From: Moraxellaceae bacterium AER2_44_116
GTDB taxonomy: Bacteria > Pseudomonadota > Gammaproteobacteria > Pseudomonadales > Moraxellaceae
Direction: 5' to 3'
NCBI GenBank assembly: GCA_006546595.1
Contig: VIAD01000001.1
Location: forward strand, 87,158 to 151,157
Length of the DNA: 64,000 bases
The notes beneath the pieces were generated by a model. The model saw only the letters and a list, made by a program, of their open reading frames with translations, had not been told where the DNA came from and made no database searches. This document shows positions 46,277 through 55,856 of this stretch, one piece after another. A program made the translations under genes and the position numbers. Each line of letters begins with the position of its first letter. Position 1 is the first letter of the stretch.

Positions 46277-48046
46277 ATGGCTAATATTCGTACCCTCAGT
46301 TTTGATGCTGTCATCGTCGGTGGTGGCGGTTCTGGTATGCGCGCGTCGCTGCAAATGGCGAACGCAGGTTTAAGTGTTGCTGTTTTGACCAAAGTTTTTC
46401 CCACTCGTTCGCATACAGTTGCTGCTCAAGGTGGCATTGGTGCGTCATTAGGGAATATGAGTGACGATAATTGGCATTATCACTTTTTCGACACCATTAA
46501 AGGTTCAGATTATTTAGGCGATCAAGACGCAATTGAGTTTATGTGTCGTGAAGCACCCAAAGTGGTTTATGAATTAGAACACATGGGTATGCCGTTTGAT
46601 CGTAACGATGATGGTACGATTTACCAACGTCCATTCGGTGGCCATACCTCCAATTATGGCGAAAAGCCTGTTCAACGTGCGTGTGCTGCTGCTGACCGTA
46701 CAGGCCATGCGTTGTTACATACCTTGTACCAACAAAATCTACGTGCCAAAACCAAGTTTTTTGTTGAGTGGATTGCTCTTGATTTAGTCCGCGATGCGGA
46801 TGGTGATGTGCTAGGTGTGATTGCTGTTGATTTAGAAACGGGCGAATTAGCGGTATTCCAAGCCAAATGTACCTTGTTTGCGACGGGCGGTGCAGGCCGT
46901 ATTTACGCAGCTTCTACCAATGCCTTTATCAATACAGGTGATGGCTTAGGCATGGCGGCGCGTGCTGGCATTCCATTGGAAGATATGGAGTTCTGGCAGT
47001 TCCATCCAACGGGTGTCGCAGGTGCGGGTGTGTTGTTGACGGAAGGCTGTCGTGGTGAAGGCGGTTTGTTGCGTAACAAAAATGGCGAGCGTTTCATGGA
47101 GCGTTATGCTCCTAATTTGAAAGACTTAGCTCCGCGTGATTTTGTTTCACGGTCAATGGATCAAGAAATCAAAGAAGGTCGTGGTTGTGGTCCAAACGGT
47201 GATTATGTTGTTCTCGACTTAACACACTTAGGTGCGGAAACCATTCATAAGCGTTTACCATCCGTTTATGAAATTGGTAAAAAATTCGCGAATGTTGACT
47301 GCACCAAAGAGCCTATTCCTGTCGTGCCTACTATTCACTATCAAATGGGCGGTATTCCAACCAATATCTATGGTCAAGTGGTTGTGCCTAAAGATGGCAA
47401 CCCAAATAGCGTTGTTAAAGGTTTATACGCTATTGGTGAGTGTTCTTGCGTCAGCGTGCATGGAGCCAATCGTTTAGGGACTAACTCCTTGTTAGACTTA
47501 ATTGTCTTTGGTAAAGCGGCTGGTAATCACATTATCGAGACAGTGCGTAATACGCCTGCTTCTGAAAAACAATTACCTGCCGATGTACTTGCCAAAACGA
47601 TGGCGCGAATTCAAAAGTTAGATGACTCAACATCGGGTGAGTACGCTCAAGACATCGCCAATGATTTGCGTAAAATTATGCAAGCGCATGCGGGCGTGTT
47701 CCGTACGCAAGCTTTGTTGGATGAAGGTGTCAGAAAAGTGCTTGAATTAGAAAAGCGTTTGGACAATATTCATCTAAAAGATAAATCTAAAGTCTTTAAC
47801 ACGGCTCGTATTGAAGCTCTAGAGCTATACAATCTTATCGAAGCCGCGAAAGCAACAATCATCTCTGCGGCGGCGCGTCCTGAAAGTCGTGGTGCACATG
47901 CCCATGATGACTTCCCAGAGCGTGATGATAAAAACTGGATGAGACATACCTTGTGGTACAAGGATAGCAACCGTCTTGATTACAAACCCGTCAAGATGAT
48001 TCCCTTAACAGCAGAAACCGTAGAGCCTAAAAAGCGTACATTCTAA
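46277..48046 (+). CDS. sdhA: Succinate dehydrogenase flavoprotein subunit
   Basis: The 589-residue flavoprotein oxidises succinate. The FAD site is VIVGGGGSGMRASL, and the covalent-FAD histidine lies in TRSHTVAAQGG. Active-site segments include FHPTGVAGAGVLLTEGCRGE, and HYQMGGIPTN with GANRLGTNSLLDL toward the C-terminus. Length is standard. It is the third gene of a compact sdhCDAB operon. Confidence 0.97.
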   Translation: MANIRTLSFDAVIVGGGGSGMRASLQMANAGLSVAVLTKVFPTRSHTVAAQGGIGASLGNMSDDNWHYHFFDTIKGSDYLGDQDAIEFMCREAPKVVYELEHMGMPFDRNDDGTIYQRPFGGHTSNYGEKPVQRACAAADRTGHALLHTLYQQNLRAKTKFFVEWIALDLVRDADGDVLGVIAVDLETGELAVFQAKCTLFATGGAGRIYAASTNAFINTGDGLGMAARAGIPLEDMEFWQFHPTGVAGAGVLLTEGCRGEGGLLRNKNGERFMERYAPNLKDLAPRDFVSRSMDQEIKEGRGCGPNGDYVVLDLTHLGAETIHKRLPSVYEIGKKFANVDCTKEPIPVVPTIHYQMGGIPTNIYGQVVVPKDGNPNSVVKGLYAIGECSCVSVHGANRLGTNSLLDLIVFGKAAGNHIIETVRNTPASEKQLPADVLAKTMARIQKLDDSTSGEYAQDIANDLRKIMQAHAGVFRTQALLDEGVRKVLELEKRLDNIHLKDKSKVFNTARIEALELYNLIEAAKATIISAAARPESRGAHAHDDFPERDDKNWMRHTLWYKDSNRLDYKPVKMIPLTAETVEPKKRTF

Positions 48047-48071
48047 GATTCATGTGTTGGGGAGAATTGAA

Positions 48072-48779
48072 ATGAGTGAAGTCCGTACCGTTGAAGTGTT
48101 GCGTTACAATCCAGATAAAGATAACGCACCGTACATGCAAAGTTATCAGTTGGAGCTTGAAGGCAACGAGCGTATGTTGTTGGATGCGTTATTAAAACTG
48201 AAAAAAATGGATGAAACCTTGAGTTTCCGTCGTTCATGCCGCGAAGGTATTTGTGGTTCTGACGGTATGAATGTTAATGGTAAAAATGGTTTAGCATGTT
48301 TAATCAACATGGCTGATTTGCCAAAGAAAATTGTCATTCGTCCATTACCGGGTTTGCCGATTATTCGTGACTTGGTTGTTGACATGAGCATGTTCTACAA
48401 CCAATACGAAAAAGTACAGCCATACGTTGTTAACGATACACCGCCACCGCCAAAAGAGCGTTTACAGTCGCCAACTGACCGTGAAAAACTCGATGGTTTG
48501 TATGAGTGTATTTTGTGTGCCTGCTGTTCAACCAGTTGCCCGTCATTTTGGTGGAATCCTGAGAAGTTTTTAGGCCCATCGGCATTGATTCAGGCATATC
48601 GCTTTTTGGTGGATACTCGTGACACGCAAACAGAACAACGTTTGGCGAATTTAGATGATCCATTCAGTATTTTCCGTTGCCGTGGAATCATGAACTGTGT
48701 CAGCGTGTGTCCAAAAGGCTTGAATCCAACGCGTGCCATTGGTCATATTCGTAATATGTTGTTAGAGCAAGCGACTTAA
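48072..48779 (+). CDS. sdhB: Succinate dehydrogenase iron-sulfur subunit
   Basis: The 235-residue subunit carries three clusters. The [2Fe-2S] motif is CREGICGSD with the following cysteine in LAC. CILCACCSTSCP and CRGIMNCVSVCPKGL hold the [4Fe-4S] and [3Fe-4S] clusters. The start ATG at 48072 follows GGGGAG. An in-frame TTG at 48054 is not needed. A terminator follows the stop. Confidence 0.96.
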   Translation: MSEVRTVEVLRYNPDKDNAPYMQSYQLELEGNERMLLDALLKLKKMDETLSFRRSCREGICGSDGMNVNGKNGLACLINMADLPKKIVIRPLPGLPIIRDLVVDMSMFYNQYEKVQPYVVNDTPPPPKERLQSPTDREKLDGLYECILCACCSTSCPSFWWNPEKFLGPSALIQAYRFLVDTRDTQTEQRLANLDDPFSIFRCRGIMNCVSVCPKGLNPTRAIGHIRNMLLEQAT

Positions 48780-48806
48780 TTTTTTAAGCGGTTTGTTTGA
48801 TAAAAG

Positions 48807-48833
48807 AAGGGGAGCTGATGCTCCTCTTTTTTT
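48807..48833 (+). terminator. Terminator of sdhCDAB
   Basis: AAGGGGAGC (48807-48815) and GCTCCTCTT (48820-48828) pair with one G-T pair and a 4-base loop. A T run to 48833 follows. It lies just before the convergent AraC gene's stop. Confidence 0.85.
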
Positions 48834-48837
48834 ATGG

Positions 48838-49902
48838 CTAAGGTGATGATGGCGAGTTTTTATGACTCTCCCGCCATAAGCTGGGCGTCATTCCCGTCCA
48901 TTTACGAAACGCATGGGTAAAGTTGGCGGGTTCGGCATAACCCATCCATGTGGCGATATCTTCAATACTGCGACTGGATGAACTGAGCATCCGTATCGCA
49001 TCTTTTAACCGAGACTCATCGAGTAATAGCTGAAAGCTGGTATTCGCTTGCTGTAATTTACGTTTGAGGGTTCGAGTTGACATAAATAACTGTGTGCTAA
49101 TCATTTCTAAGTCAGGATAACCCTGTTGACCACAAATCAGTCGTTGCCGTACCAACGAGACAATGTCTGTCCGACCTTGTTGATGACGTGCATCACGCTC
49201 ACGTTTGATCTTCTCAGTCATTAATTGCGCCATGACGGCATCGCCTGTATGAATGCGTTTTGCTAGTTGGGCAATCGGAAAGCAGACTTGATTTGCACCC
49301 ATGTCAAAACGGCAAGTCGGTAATCGATCTTTGTAATTAGCGTAATATTCTGGCTCGGGATAGTTAAACCACAGTTCTACTTCGTGCCATGCGCTTCCCA
49401 TTAAATTGCATAATCCACTCCATACACTACTCAACGCAAGGTCGTAGGCATAGCGATAGAGCCGATCTTCCAGCGACATATCCATGGAAATATCAATCAC
49501 CGCATAGCCATCTTCTTCGAGTAATTTGCCACGATAAACAGGGACAAAAACCTGACTAAACTCAATGCCAAAACGAATAGCATCACCTAGCGTCACCTGA
49601 CTTAGCAGGGCATAAGCCATTAATGAATGCGTTGTTAAACCGATACGTAATCCTAACTCATAACCTAAACCGCCTTCGTGATTTGATAGCTCGATCATGC
49701 GCAGTAAGAGGCTTTCATGTTGGTCAACAGACAGACTTGCTCCTTCCTCATCAATAAGCGTTGTTGGAATATTTAATCCATCGAGTATGACCTCACGCTG
49801 ATATCCGCGTTCGCCAGCCATCAACAGAATTAAGCGCGCAAATTCGACAGGTACAGAAGGCGAGTTACGATCCAGTATGAAGGTACTATCGGGTGCAGTC
49901 AT
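48838..49902 (-). CDS. AraC-family transcriptional regulator
   Basis: The 354-residue regulator has an N-terminal ligand domain of the arabinose-binding-like type PF12625 (about residues 20-215). A C-terminal AraC DNA-binding domain follows with two helix-turn-helix units (STRTLKRKLQQANTSFQLLL and IEDIATWMGYAEPANFTHAF). I start at ATG 49902 with GAAGAA upstream. A TTG at 49941 would extend it. It is divergent from the membrane protein/SRPBCC/DCC1 operon and probably controls it. The inducer is unknown. Confidence 0.82.
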   Translation of the reverse strand: MTAPDSTFILDRNSPSVPVEFARLILLMAGERGYQREVILDGLNIPTTLIDEEGASLSVDQHESLLLRMIELSNHEGGLGYELGLRIGLTTHSLMAYALLSQVTLGDAIRFGIEFSQVFVPVYRGKLLEEDGYAVIDISMDMSLEDRLYRYAYDLALSSVWSGLCNLMGSAWHEVELWFNYPEPEYYANYKDRLPTCRFDMGANQVCFPIAQLAKRIHTGDAVMAQLMTEKIKRERDARHQQGRTDIVSLVRQRLICGQQGYPDLEMISTQLFMSTRTLKRKLQQANTSFQLLLDESRLKDAIRMLSSSSRSIEDIATWMGYAEPANFTHAFRKWTGMTPSLWRESHKNSPSSP

Positions 49903-50142
49903 AAATAATTCTTCTAAGTTATCGACATTAATATCAATCAAAGTTGGCCTATCATCACAACCAACTTGGCCTACGTCAAGCTCAAGAAATCAACTGTGTC
50001 AGGTTACGATGTAAACGTGGCAAAGGTTCTATTACCTGATTAACAGGTACATAAAATTAAATAGACCCATGTCTCAATCATCAATGTGCTCACTCTCACA
50101 TGCTGTGAAGAGAGCCAATAACTATTCCCCGTCGAGGTGATT

Positions 50143-51120
50143 ATGGTACAAGTTGACGTTTTTTGGGCTTATGGCTTTGGCGCAAGCCTCGCTGTTGCCG
50201 CAGGTTCACAATTGGCAACAGCGGCAAAGGCTAGCAAGCTAAACCCTGCCAAAAGTCCGTTTGAAAGTCGCTATTTTGTTTGGACTGTGTTGTTTTTAGC
50301 ACTCATTTGGTCGCCTACAGGCATGTTGTTGTTGGTTCGCCATCCTTCGTGGGAAACCATGCAAGTTGCTGAGAGTTTTTCTAGTCTCAACGAGTTTCTC
50401 GTGCTGGCATTTGGTATTACCAATGTCACTCAAGGTATTTTAGGTTTTTTGATTAGCTATAAACTGATGCAGAGCGGTAAACATTACTTAGCGAACTTAA
50501 ATTGGATGATTGGCTATTTTGGCATGTTTTTTATTTTGGTTTATGGCTGGGATGGTTTAGGTATTGACCGTTTCTTTTATGACAGAGACATGGTGTCAGG
50601 ATCGCCTGCATGGACAGCGGGTGTGGGTACAGGCGGCACGGTGATGGGGACAGCCACCGCAGCGTGGAACTTTCTCACCAGTAGTGTTGCAATCACTCTT
50701 TATCTTGATGGTATTTATTTATTGCCGCCGTTTGCTGCTCTTATGTACTTGTGGCACAGCGAAGCCTTAGCCAATGAAGGCCGTCCGATTACGTTTTGGG
50801 GTTACGCGCCAACCTTGTTGGTATCTTATTTGGTGGCGGTGTTTGTTGTCAGTTTGGGGGCGGCTATTTTTAGTGCGGTTGTTGTTAATTATGTCGGTGC
50901 ATTGTTGGGTGTTGGTCATCATATTGATCGTGCCTTGGGGCATGTGCCTGCGGAAACGACTTCTCATATCATGAGTTATATCATTGGCTTACCGTTAGCC
51001 TTGTCGGTGTTATGGTTTACGGTATTAAAGCCTAATGGTTTGGTGCATCGTGTGTTATCTCCTTGGTGTTTAGATCGTGCAACACCATCATCAACAAGTC
51101 CTATTGCGCAGAAAGCGTAG
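50143..51120 (+). CDS. Hypothetical integral membrane protein
   Basis: I do not recognise this family with certainty. The 325-residue protein has about eight hydrophobic helices, starting at residue 5 (VFWAYGFGASLAVAAGSQL). The loop FDRDM-like sequence (FFYDRDMVSGSPAWTAG) lies in the middle. No transporter signature is seen. The start ATG 50143 is 5 bases after GAGG. It is the first gene of a unit with an SRPBCC and a DCC1 gene, divergent from the AraC regulator. Confidence 0.7.
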   Translation: MVQVDVFWAYGFGASLAVAAGSQLATAAKASKLNPAKSPFESRYFVWTVLFLALIWSPTGMLLLVRHPSWETMQVAESFSSLNEFLVLAFGITNVTQGILGFLISYKLMQSGKHYLANLNWMIGYFGMFFILVYGWDGLGIDRFFYDRDMVSGSPAWTAGVGTGGTVMGTATAAWNFLTSSVAITLYLDGIYLLPPFAALMYLWHSEALANEGRPITFWGYAPTLLVSYLVAVFVVSLGAAIFSAVVVNYVGALLGVGHHIDRALGHVPAETTSHIMSYIIGLPLALSVLWFTVLKPNGLVHRVLSPWCLDRATPSSTSPIAQKA

Positions 51121-51198
51121 GTATTAGGTCGGAGTGGAGGCTGTTAGTCGTCGAATGGCCTTCACTCATTCTTTCCTAAATCGACGGGAGATAACCCC

Positions 51199-51759
51199 AT
51201 GAAAATTAGCCATAGTGCGATGATTCACTTTCCGATTGAACGTGTGTATGACGCGTTTTTAACGCGTATGGCGCAGTTACCACCGTGGTTGCCGAGTATT
51301 GATAAAATCGAAGTCACACGTGTTCTGTCATTAACGACTCATCAAGCAGAAGCGGATTATAAATGGCATATTGATACGCAAATTATTCCTGTTATTTTGC
51401 GGCCATTTTTACGCAGCAACATGAATCATATTCGCTCAACAACCGTGTGGTGTGCACAAAAAAGAGTGGTGAATTTTGAGTTTTATCATGATGACTATCG
51501 TGAATTATTTGATTGTAAAGGCACTTTTTCGTTGGTTGAACAATCACATAACAGTATGCGTATTGATATTGATGCCGATTTATACCCGTACCCTGAGCGT
51601 TTGGCAGGATTACCCAATTGGGTGGCCAAAAAAAGTATTCCATTAATCGAAAAGTTAATTTTAGATATTTTACGTCCCTCGTTAATGGCGTTGCCTGAAG
51701 CCTTGCAAGCGATTACGGCGATCAGTGAAGACACACATATTATCGGTCGGAGTTCATGA
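51199..51759 (+). CDS. SRPBCC-superfamily protein
   Basis: The 186-residue START/Bet v1-like fold protein has MKISHSAMIHFPIERVYDAF at the N-terminus, the first beta strand and helix of the fold. Two-stranded segments (YKWHIDTQIIPVIL and VVNFEFYHDDYRELF) and a C-terminal long helix follow. It probably binds a hydrophobic ligand. No catalytic residues are evident. The stop overlaps the next start by 4 bases. Confidence 0.65.
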   Translation: MKISHSAMIHFPIERVYDAFLTRMAQLPPWLPSIDKIEVTRVLSLTTHQAEADYKWHIDTQIIPVILRPFLRSNMNHIRSTTVWCAQKRVVNFEFYHDDYRELFDCKGTFSLVEQSHNSMRIDIDADLYPYPERLAGLPNWVAKKSIPLIEKLILDILRPSLMALPEALQAITAISEDTHIIGRSS

Positions 51760-52184
51760 AAATGAGCAAAAATGCAACGATGTTATTTGACGGCAAGTGT
51801 GTATTTTGCAACGGTGCAGTCAATTTTGCCTTAGAAAAAGAAGTGAAGCCCGTTTTGTCTTTCGCTGCATTGCAATCTGATGCAGGTCAGTCTTTATTAC
51901 GTCAGTATGGCTTACCTACCGATAATTTTCGGACGTTTGTCATGATCAATAACGGTAAAGCTTACACCCGTTTTGAAGCAGCAATTCAGTTGGGGTATTT
52001 GATAGGCGGGCGTTGGGCTAACTTGGCTCGTGTATTAGACGTCATTGTGCCAGATTTTATTGGCAATCCTGTCTATAGCCTACTATGGCCTTTACGGAAA
52101 ATTTTTGGTGCGAAGGAGCAATGTATATTGCCATCCCCAACATTACGTGCGCGTTTGTTGTCGGGTGGTGATGTTTTTTCCTGA
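51756..52184 (+). CDS. DCC1-like thiol-disulfide oxidoreductase (DUF393)
   Basis: The 142-residue thioredoxin-like protein has the family motif MLFDGKCVFCNGAVNF, with the redox pair C15-x2-C18. The rest matches DUF393: SLLRQYGL, GRWANLARVL and VPDFIGNPVYSLLW. Its partner is unknown. It overlaps the SRPBCC gene and closes the AraC-divergent unit. Confidence 0.85.
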   Translation: MKMSKNATMLFDGKCVFCNGAVNFALEKEVKPVLSFAALQSDAGQSLLRQYGLPTDNFRTFVMINNGKAYTRFEAAIQLGYLIGGRWANLARVLDVIVPDFIGNPVYSLLWPLRKIFGAKEQCILPSPTLRARLLSGGDVFS

Positions 52185-52203
52185 GTGTAATCCAACACCG
52201 TCA

Positions 52204-53640
52204 TCATTTTTTTTCGAGGGCAATAATCTCTTGTATATCTAACCGACGCTGTTCAATCTTTGCCAGTAGCGGATAATTGGTTTTGGCCATCACAGCGGCT
52301 TGTTCTAAATCTTTTAAGGCTTTTTCGCCTTGACCCAATAAAAATGCGTATTCTGCACGCGCTCTTAAAATGCCGAGTCCATCTTTTAGCTGTTGATAGG
52401 CTTCTATCAGTGCTTGCCAAACAATGGGATCTTCTGGGCGTGTATGACTTAATGGCTCTAGCCACATAAGACTCAGTTTTCCTTGCTGATTAAGTGTTGC
52501 TGCTTTGGCAGCATACAAACCTAAACTCACGTTGTCAGGGTTTAATAAGAGTGCTTCTTGTAGCATTTTTAAGGCTTGAGCGGGTTTGTTATCAGCGATG
52601 TCTATATCTGCGCTCGCAATAATATAATCAATACGTTGTGGATATTTAGCCAACAGTTGCGCTATTTCAGTGCGTGCGGCTTCATAATCGCCTTTATCTA
52701 ATAATGCAAAGGTCAAACTTAAACGTGCAGGTTGATTGTCAGGATTGTCGTCGAGTTGTTGGCGCAATGCGGAGATTTGTTGGCCATCTTTTTGATTCAT
52801 GATCGCTAATAACCGTACACGAATTAATTGATACTCTAAACTGTTATCAATGCCTTTTTCTTTATACTGTCTTGCGCGTAAGGTGCTATCGGCAATTCGT
52901 TCTTGAGTGATGGGGTGAGTGAGTAAAAAGTCGGGCATCAAACCCACATAACGCGCTTGTTTTTCCATTTTACTGAAAAAATTAGGTTCAGCGTCAGGGT
53001 TAAATCCTGCGGAAACTAAGGTTTTCATACCAACACGATCTGCCTCTCGTTCATGTTGACGACTATGAGCCAATTGATCTTGTGCCAGTGCTGCCTGTGC
53101 GGACATGCCAAGTGCAAAGCCTGCATCAGTATTAACACTCGCAATGGCTATACTCGCTAATAACGCACCTAAATAAAGAGCAGTGCTTTTGCCGCTATTT
53201 TCTTGAGAGCGAGCATAATGATGTTGGCTAATGTGGCCTAATTCGTGGGCAAGTACAGCGGCCAATTCAGATTCATTTTCGGCATACAGTAACAAACCTT
53301 CATTGACTCCAATCACACCACCAGCTACTGCAAAAGCATTAATACGTCGATCAGGAATCAGAATCAGTTGTAAATCGGGCATGTTAACGGCACTGTGAAA
53401 AGCCAGTCGATAACTCAAATTTTCTAGGTAATTAATCAGGAGTGGGTCATAACGTAGAGGCGTGCTCGCACGTAGTTGTCGTAAAAACTGTCGGCTGAGT
53501 TGGTGATCTGCGATTTCATCGGCACGAGAGCTTTCAAAATTAGGAAGATTTTCAGTGGTTGCGTCGGTAGCATAGCTTTTAGGCGTACTGATCAGCAGTG
53601 CGGCTAACAACACGAGGCAAAACTGACGTAACATAAACAC
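52204..53640 (-). CDS. bepA: BepA-like periplasmic M48 metalloprotease with TPR domain
   Basis: The 478-residue protein has a signal peptide (about 24 residues), a zinc protease domain with HELGH at 132-136, and the third ligand in HEREADRVGM (E197-x3-D201). A TPR-like C-terminal half (about 280-478) follows. BepA acts in outer-membrane protein quality control and the Bam pathway. The gene stands alone, convergent with the DCC1 gene and divergent from tusA. Confidence 0.87.
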   Translation of the reverse strand: MFMLRQFCLVLLAALLISTPKSYATDATTENLPNFESSRADEIADHQLSRQFLRQLRASTPLRYDPLLINYLENLSYRLAFHSAVNMPDLQLILIPDRRINAFAVAGGVIGVNEGLLLYAENESELAAVLAHELGHISQHHYARSQENSGKSTALYLGALLASIAIASVNTDAGFALGMSAQAALAQDQLAHSRQHEREADRVGMKTLVSAGFNPDAEPNFFSKMEKQARYVGLMPDFLLTHPITQERIADSTLRARQYKEKGIDNSLEYQLIRVRLLAIMNQKDGQQISALRQQLDDNPDNQPARLSLTFALLDKGDYEAARTEIAQLLAKYPQRIDYIIASADIDIADNKPAQALKMLQEALLLNPDNVSLGLYAAKAATLNQQGKLSLMWLEPLSHTRPEDPIVWQALIEAYQQLKDGLGILRARAEYAFLLGQGEKALKDLEQAAVMAKTNYPLLAKIEQRRLDIQEIIALEKK

Positions 53641-53737
53641 TAACCTATATTCATTGTTAAGATTTGATTTTCAGTAACATTCTGCAATGAATACACGAGT
53701 CAGTGTAGTGCTGTTTTGCAATTTTAAGGTAGAAAAT

Positions 53738-53956
53738 ATGTATTTAGATGCCCGTGGTTTACGTTGTCCCATGCCTTTATTAAAGTTAAAACAAGCATTA
53801 CACGGTTTGGCCGTCAATGATATTTTAACGGTCAGTACGACGGATGCTGTTTCACAACGTGATTTTGTCGCGTTTTTAGGGCAAACCAAACACCAATTGT
53901 TGTTGAGTGAGCAACGGGGTGATGAGTTTTACTTTGAAATTAAAAAAGGTGTGTAG
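53738..53956 (+). CDS. tusA: TusA-family sulfurtransferase
   Basis: The 72-residue sulfur carrier is shown by LDARGLRCPMPLLKLKQAL, which contains the CPxP motif with C10. TusA delivers sulfur to tRNA thiolation and to other sulfur pathways. The start is ATG 53738. A longer frame starting at 53687 carries an N-terminus unlike the family. It lies between bepA (divergent) and bcp (convergent). Confidence 0.87.
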   Translation: MYLDARGLRCPMPLLKLKQALHGLAVNDILTVSTTDAVSQRDFVAFLGQTKHQLLLSEQRGDEFYFEIKKGV

Positions 53957-53987
53957 TGGGGGAGTAACTATTTCAAAAGAGGCTTGG

Positions 53988-54037
53988 CTTCGACTCCGCT
54001 CAGTTAGCGTAAACATGCTCCCTGAGCTGAGTCGAAG
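53988..54037. repeat. Dispersed CTTCGACTCCGCTCAG inverted repeat
   Basis: Arms CTTCGACTCCGCTCAG (53988-54003) and CTGAGCTGAGTCGAAG (54022-54037) differ by one base. It is related to the element at 16994-17054, and together they resemble a widespread bacterial intergenic repeat. It may act as a bidirectional terminator between tusA and bcp. Confidence 0.65.
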
Positions 54038-54076
54038 GGTTAATGAAGCAAACATCAACAGACCGCATAGGCGATT

Positions 54077-54541
54077 TTACAATTGTTTTAATGCTGACAA
54101 AACAATGGCAGCGTGACCTTGCGCTTTAACTTTACGCCACTCGTGTTGCAGTTGACCTTGTGCATTAAACAAAAATGTACTGCGTTCAATGCCCATGACG
54201 TTTTTACCGTACATGTTTTTCATTTTTATCACATCGAATGCTTGGCAAAGATGCTCATCGACATCACTGATTAATTCAAACGGTAAGCATTCATTGGCTT
54301 TGAATTTTTCGTGGGCATTCATCGTGTCACGAGAAACACCCAAAATCTTACAGTTTAATTGCTCAAACTCAGGCATTAAGTCACGAAAATCTTGGGCTTC
54401 CGTGGTACAACCGGGCGTAGCATCTTTAGGATAAAAATAAATGACAATGTTTTCGCCGATCAACGAGGGCAAATCAATCGTTCTGCCGCTGGTGGCTTGC
54501 ACGGTCAGAGAAGGTAACGAGTCACCTAGCATTAAAGGCAT
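54077..54541 (-). CDS. bcp: Thioredoxin-dependent peroxiredoxin (Bcp/PrxQ)
   Basis: The 154-residue peroxidase removes hydroperoxides in the cytosol. The peroxidatic cysteine is C45 in KDATPGCTTEAQDFRD. The usual resolving cysteine five residues later is replaced here by glutamine. Other cysteines (C64 and two more) exist, so the resolution chemistry may be 1-Cys or atypical. It lies 16 bases after gcvR on the same strand. Confidence 0.9.
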   Translation of the reverse strand: MPLMLGDSLPSLTVQATSGRTIDLPSLIGENIVIYFYPKDATPGCTTEAQDFRDLMPEFEQLNCKILGVSRDTMNAHEKFKANECLPFELISDVDEHLCQAFDVIKMKNMYGKNVMGIERSTFLFNAQGQLQHEWRKVKAQGHAAIVLSALKQL

Positions 54542-54557
54542 GGTGTCATCCTATTAG

Positions 54558-55088
54558 TTAGTTTTTATACGGTTCGAGAATAGCATCAAGGTTACGGTCA
54601 TCACAAAACATCAAAAAGCCTTCGCGTAAACTGGCGAGATGCACTTTAGCAGGAATATTCACCACCATACTCAGGGCAAACATCGGAGAGCCAGTATGCG
54701 GTGCGGCGTAGTTACTGGTTTCTAAGGACTCAATATTAATGCCTTGCGAGGCAAAAAAATTGGCAATTTCATGGACAATACCAGGGTTGTCGAGTGCGAT
54801 GACATCGACGTTATACGGCATGGATTCACGTTGAGGCTCACGCTGGGCGGTACGTTTAGTAATAATCGACAAATTTAATCGACGTTCCAACATGGGCACT
54901 TGCGTTTCAAATTTAGCAATCGCATCCCACGTCCCTGAAACCATCATAATCAACGAGAATTCTTGACCCATGACCACCATGCGGCTATCGGCGATATTAC
55001 ATTTCGACTCGCTGGCAGAACGTGCGATTTCATCGACGATGCCCGTTTTGTCTGCACCTAAGGCCGCTAACACTAAATGATTATCCAT
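54558..55088 (-). CDS. gcvR: Glycine cleavage system transcriptional repressor GcvR-like
   Basis: The 176-residue protein has two ACT domains (LVLAALGADKTGIVDEIARS at the start and VDVIALDNPGIVHEIANFFA in the second half). In E. coli GcvR binds glycine and controls GcvA. No gcv genes are in the window, and the gene is next to bcp, which is the common gammaproteobacterial pairing. Confidence 0.85.
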   Translation of the reverse strand: MDNHLVLAALGADKTGIVDEIARSASESKCNIADSRMVVMGQEFSLIMMVSGTWDAIAKFETQVPMLERRLNLSIITKRTAQREPQRESMPYNVDVIALDNPGIVHEIANFFASQGINIESLETSNYAAPHTGSPMFALSMVVNIPAKVHLASLREGFLMFCDDRNLDAILEPYKN

Positions 55089-55157
55089 GAGTTATCCTAA
55101 TAAATTGTTAAAGAACGAGGGAATGTAGCACAGTTTTACGACATCACAGTGACGAAT

Positions 55158-55850
55158 TTAACGATAGCGTGTGGGGTCGGCAACCCCTGCGGCCAAGAAA
55201 CCCTCACGTCGTAAACGACAACTATCACACTTACCACAGGCGTAACCGTCTAAATCGGCTTGGTAACAAGAGACGGTCAAGCTGTAATCCACGCCTAATT
55301 TTAGACCTTGTTGAATGATTTCTGCTTTCGATAAATGCAATAACGGGGTATCTACTTTTAACGGATGCCCTTCAATGCCTGATTTAGTAGCGAGATTGGC
55401 TAATTGCTGAAACGCGGCAATGTATTCAGGACGACAATCAGGATAGCCAGAGTAATCTACCGCATTCACACCAATGACCATCGTGTCAGCATGAACCACT
55501 TCGGCAAAACCTAAGGCAAACGCCAAAAACACCGTATTACGTGCAGGTACGTAGGTCACTGGAATGCCGAGGCTGGCTTCTTCGGGGACATCAATCGACA
55601 TATCCGTCAGGGCAGAGCCACCAATACCGCCTAAATCAATATGAATCACTCGATGATCTACTGCACCATGCGCTTTGGCTAAACGTGCAGCAGCAGCAAG
55701 CTCACTATTATGGCGTTGGCCATAGGCAAAACTGATGGCATAACAGTCGTACTCTTGTGCGGCAATGGCTAAACAGGTGGCGGAATCTAAACCACCGGAT
55801 AATAAAACGACAGCACGAGGGCGAGAGTGAGCATAAGACGATGTTGTCAT
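55158..55850 (-). CDS. queC: 7-cyano-7-deazaguanine synthase
   Basis: The 230-residue ATP-dependent enzyme converts CDG to preQ0 in queuosine synthesis. The PP-loop motif [14 protein letters not shown] is at the N-terminus. The zinc cysteines near the C-terminus are [17 protein letters not shown]. It lies 6 bases after queE, with which it is surely cotranscribed. Confidence 0.96.
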   Translation of the reverse strand: MTTSSYAHSRPRAVVLLSGGLDSATCLAIAAQEYDCYAISFAYGQRHNSELAAAARLAKAHGAVDHRVIHIDLGGIGGSALTDMSIDVPEEASLGIPVTYVPARNTVFLAFALGFAEVVHADTMVIGVNAVDYSGYPDCRPEYIAAFQQLANLATKSGIEGHPLKVDTPLLHLSKAEIIQQGLKLGVDYSLTVSCYQADLDGYACGKCDSCRLRREGFLAAGVADPTRYR

Positions 55851-55856
55851 GATGGC

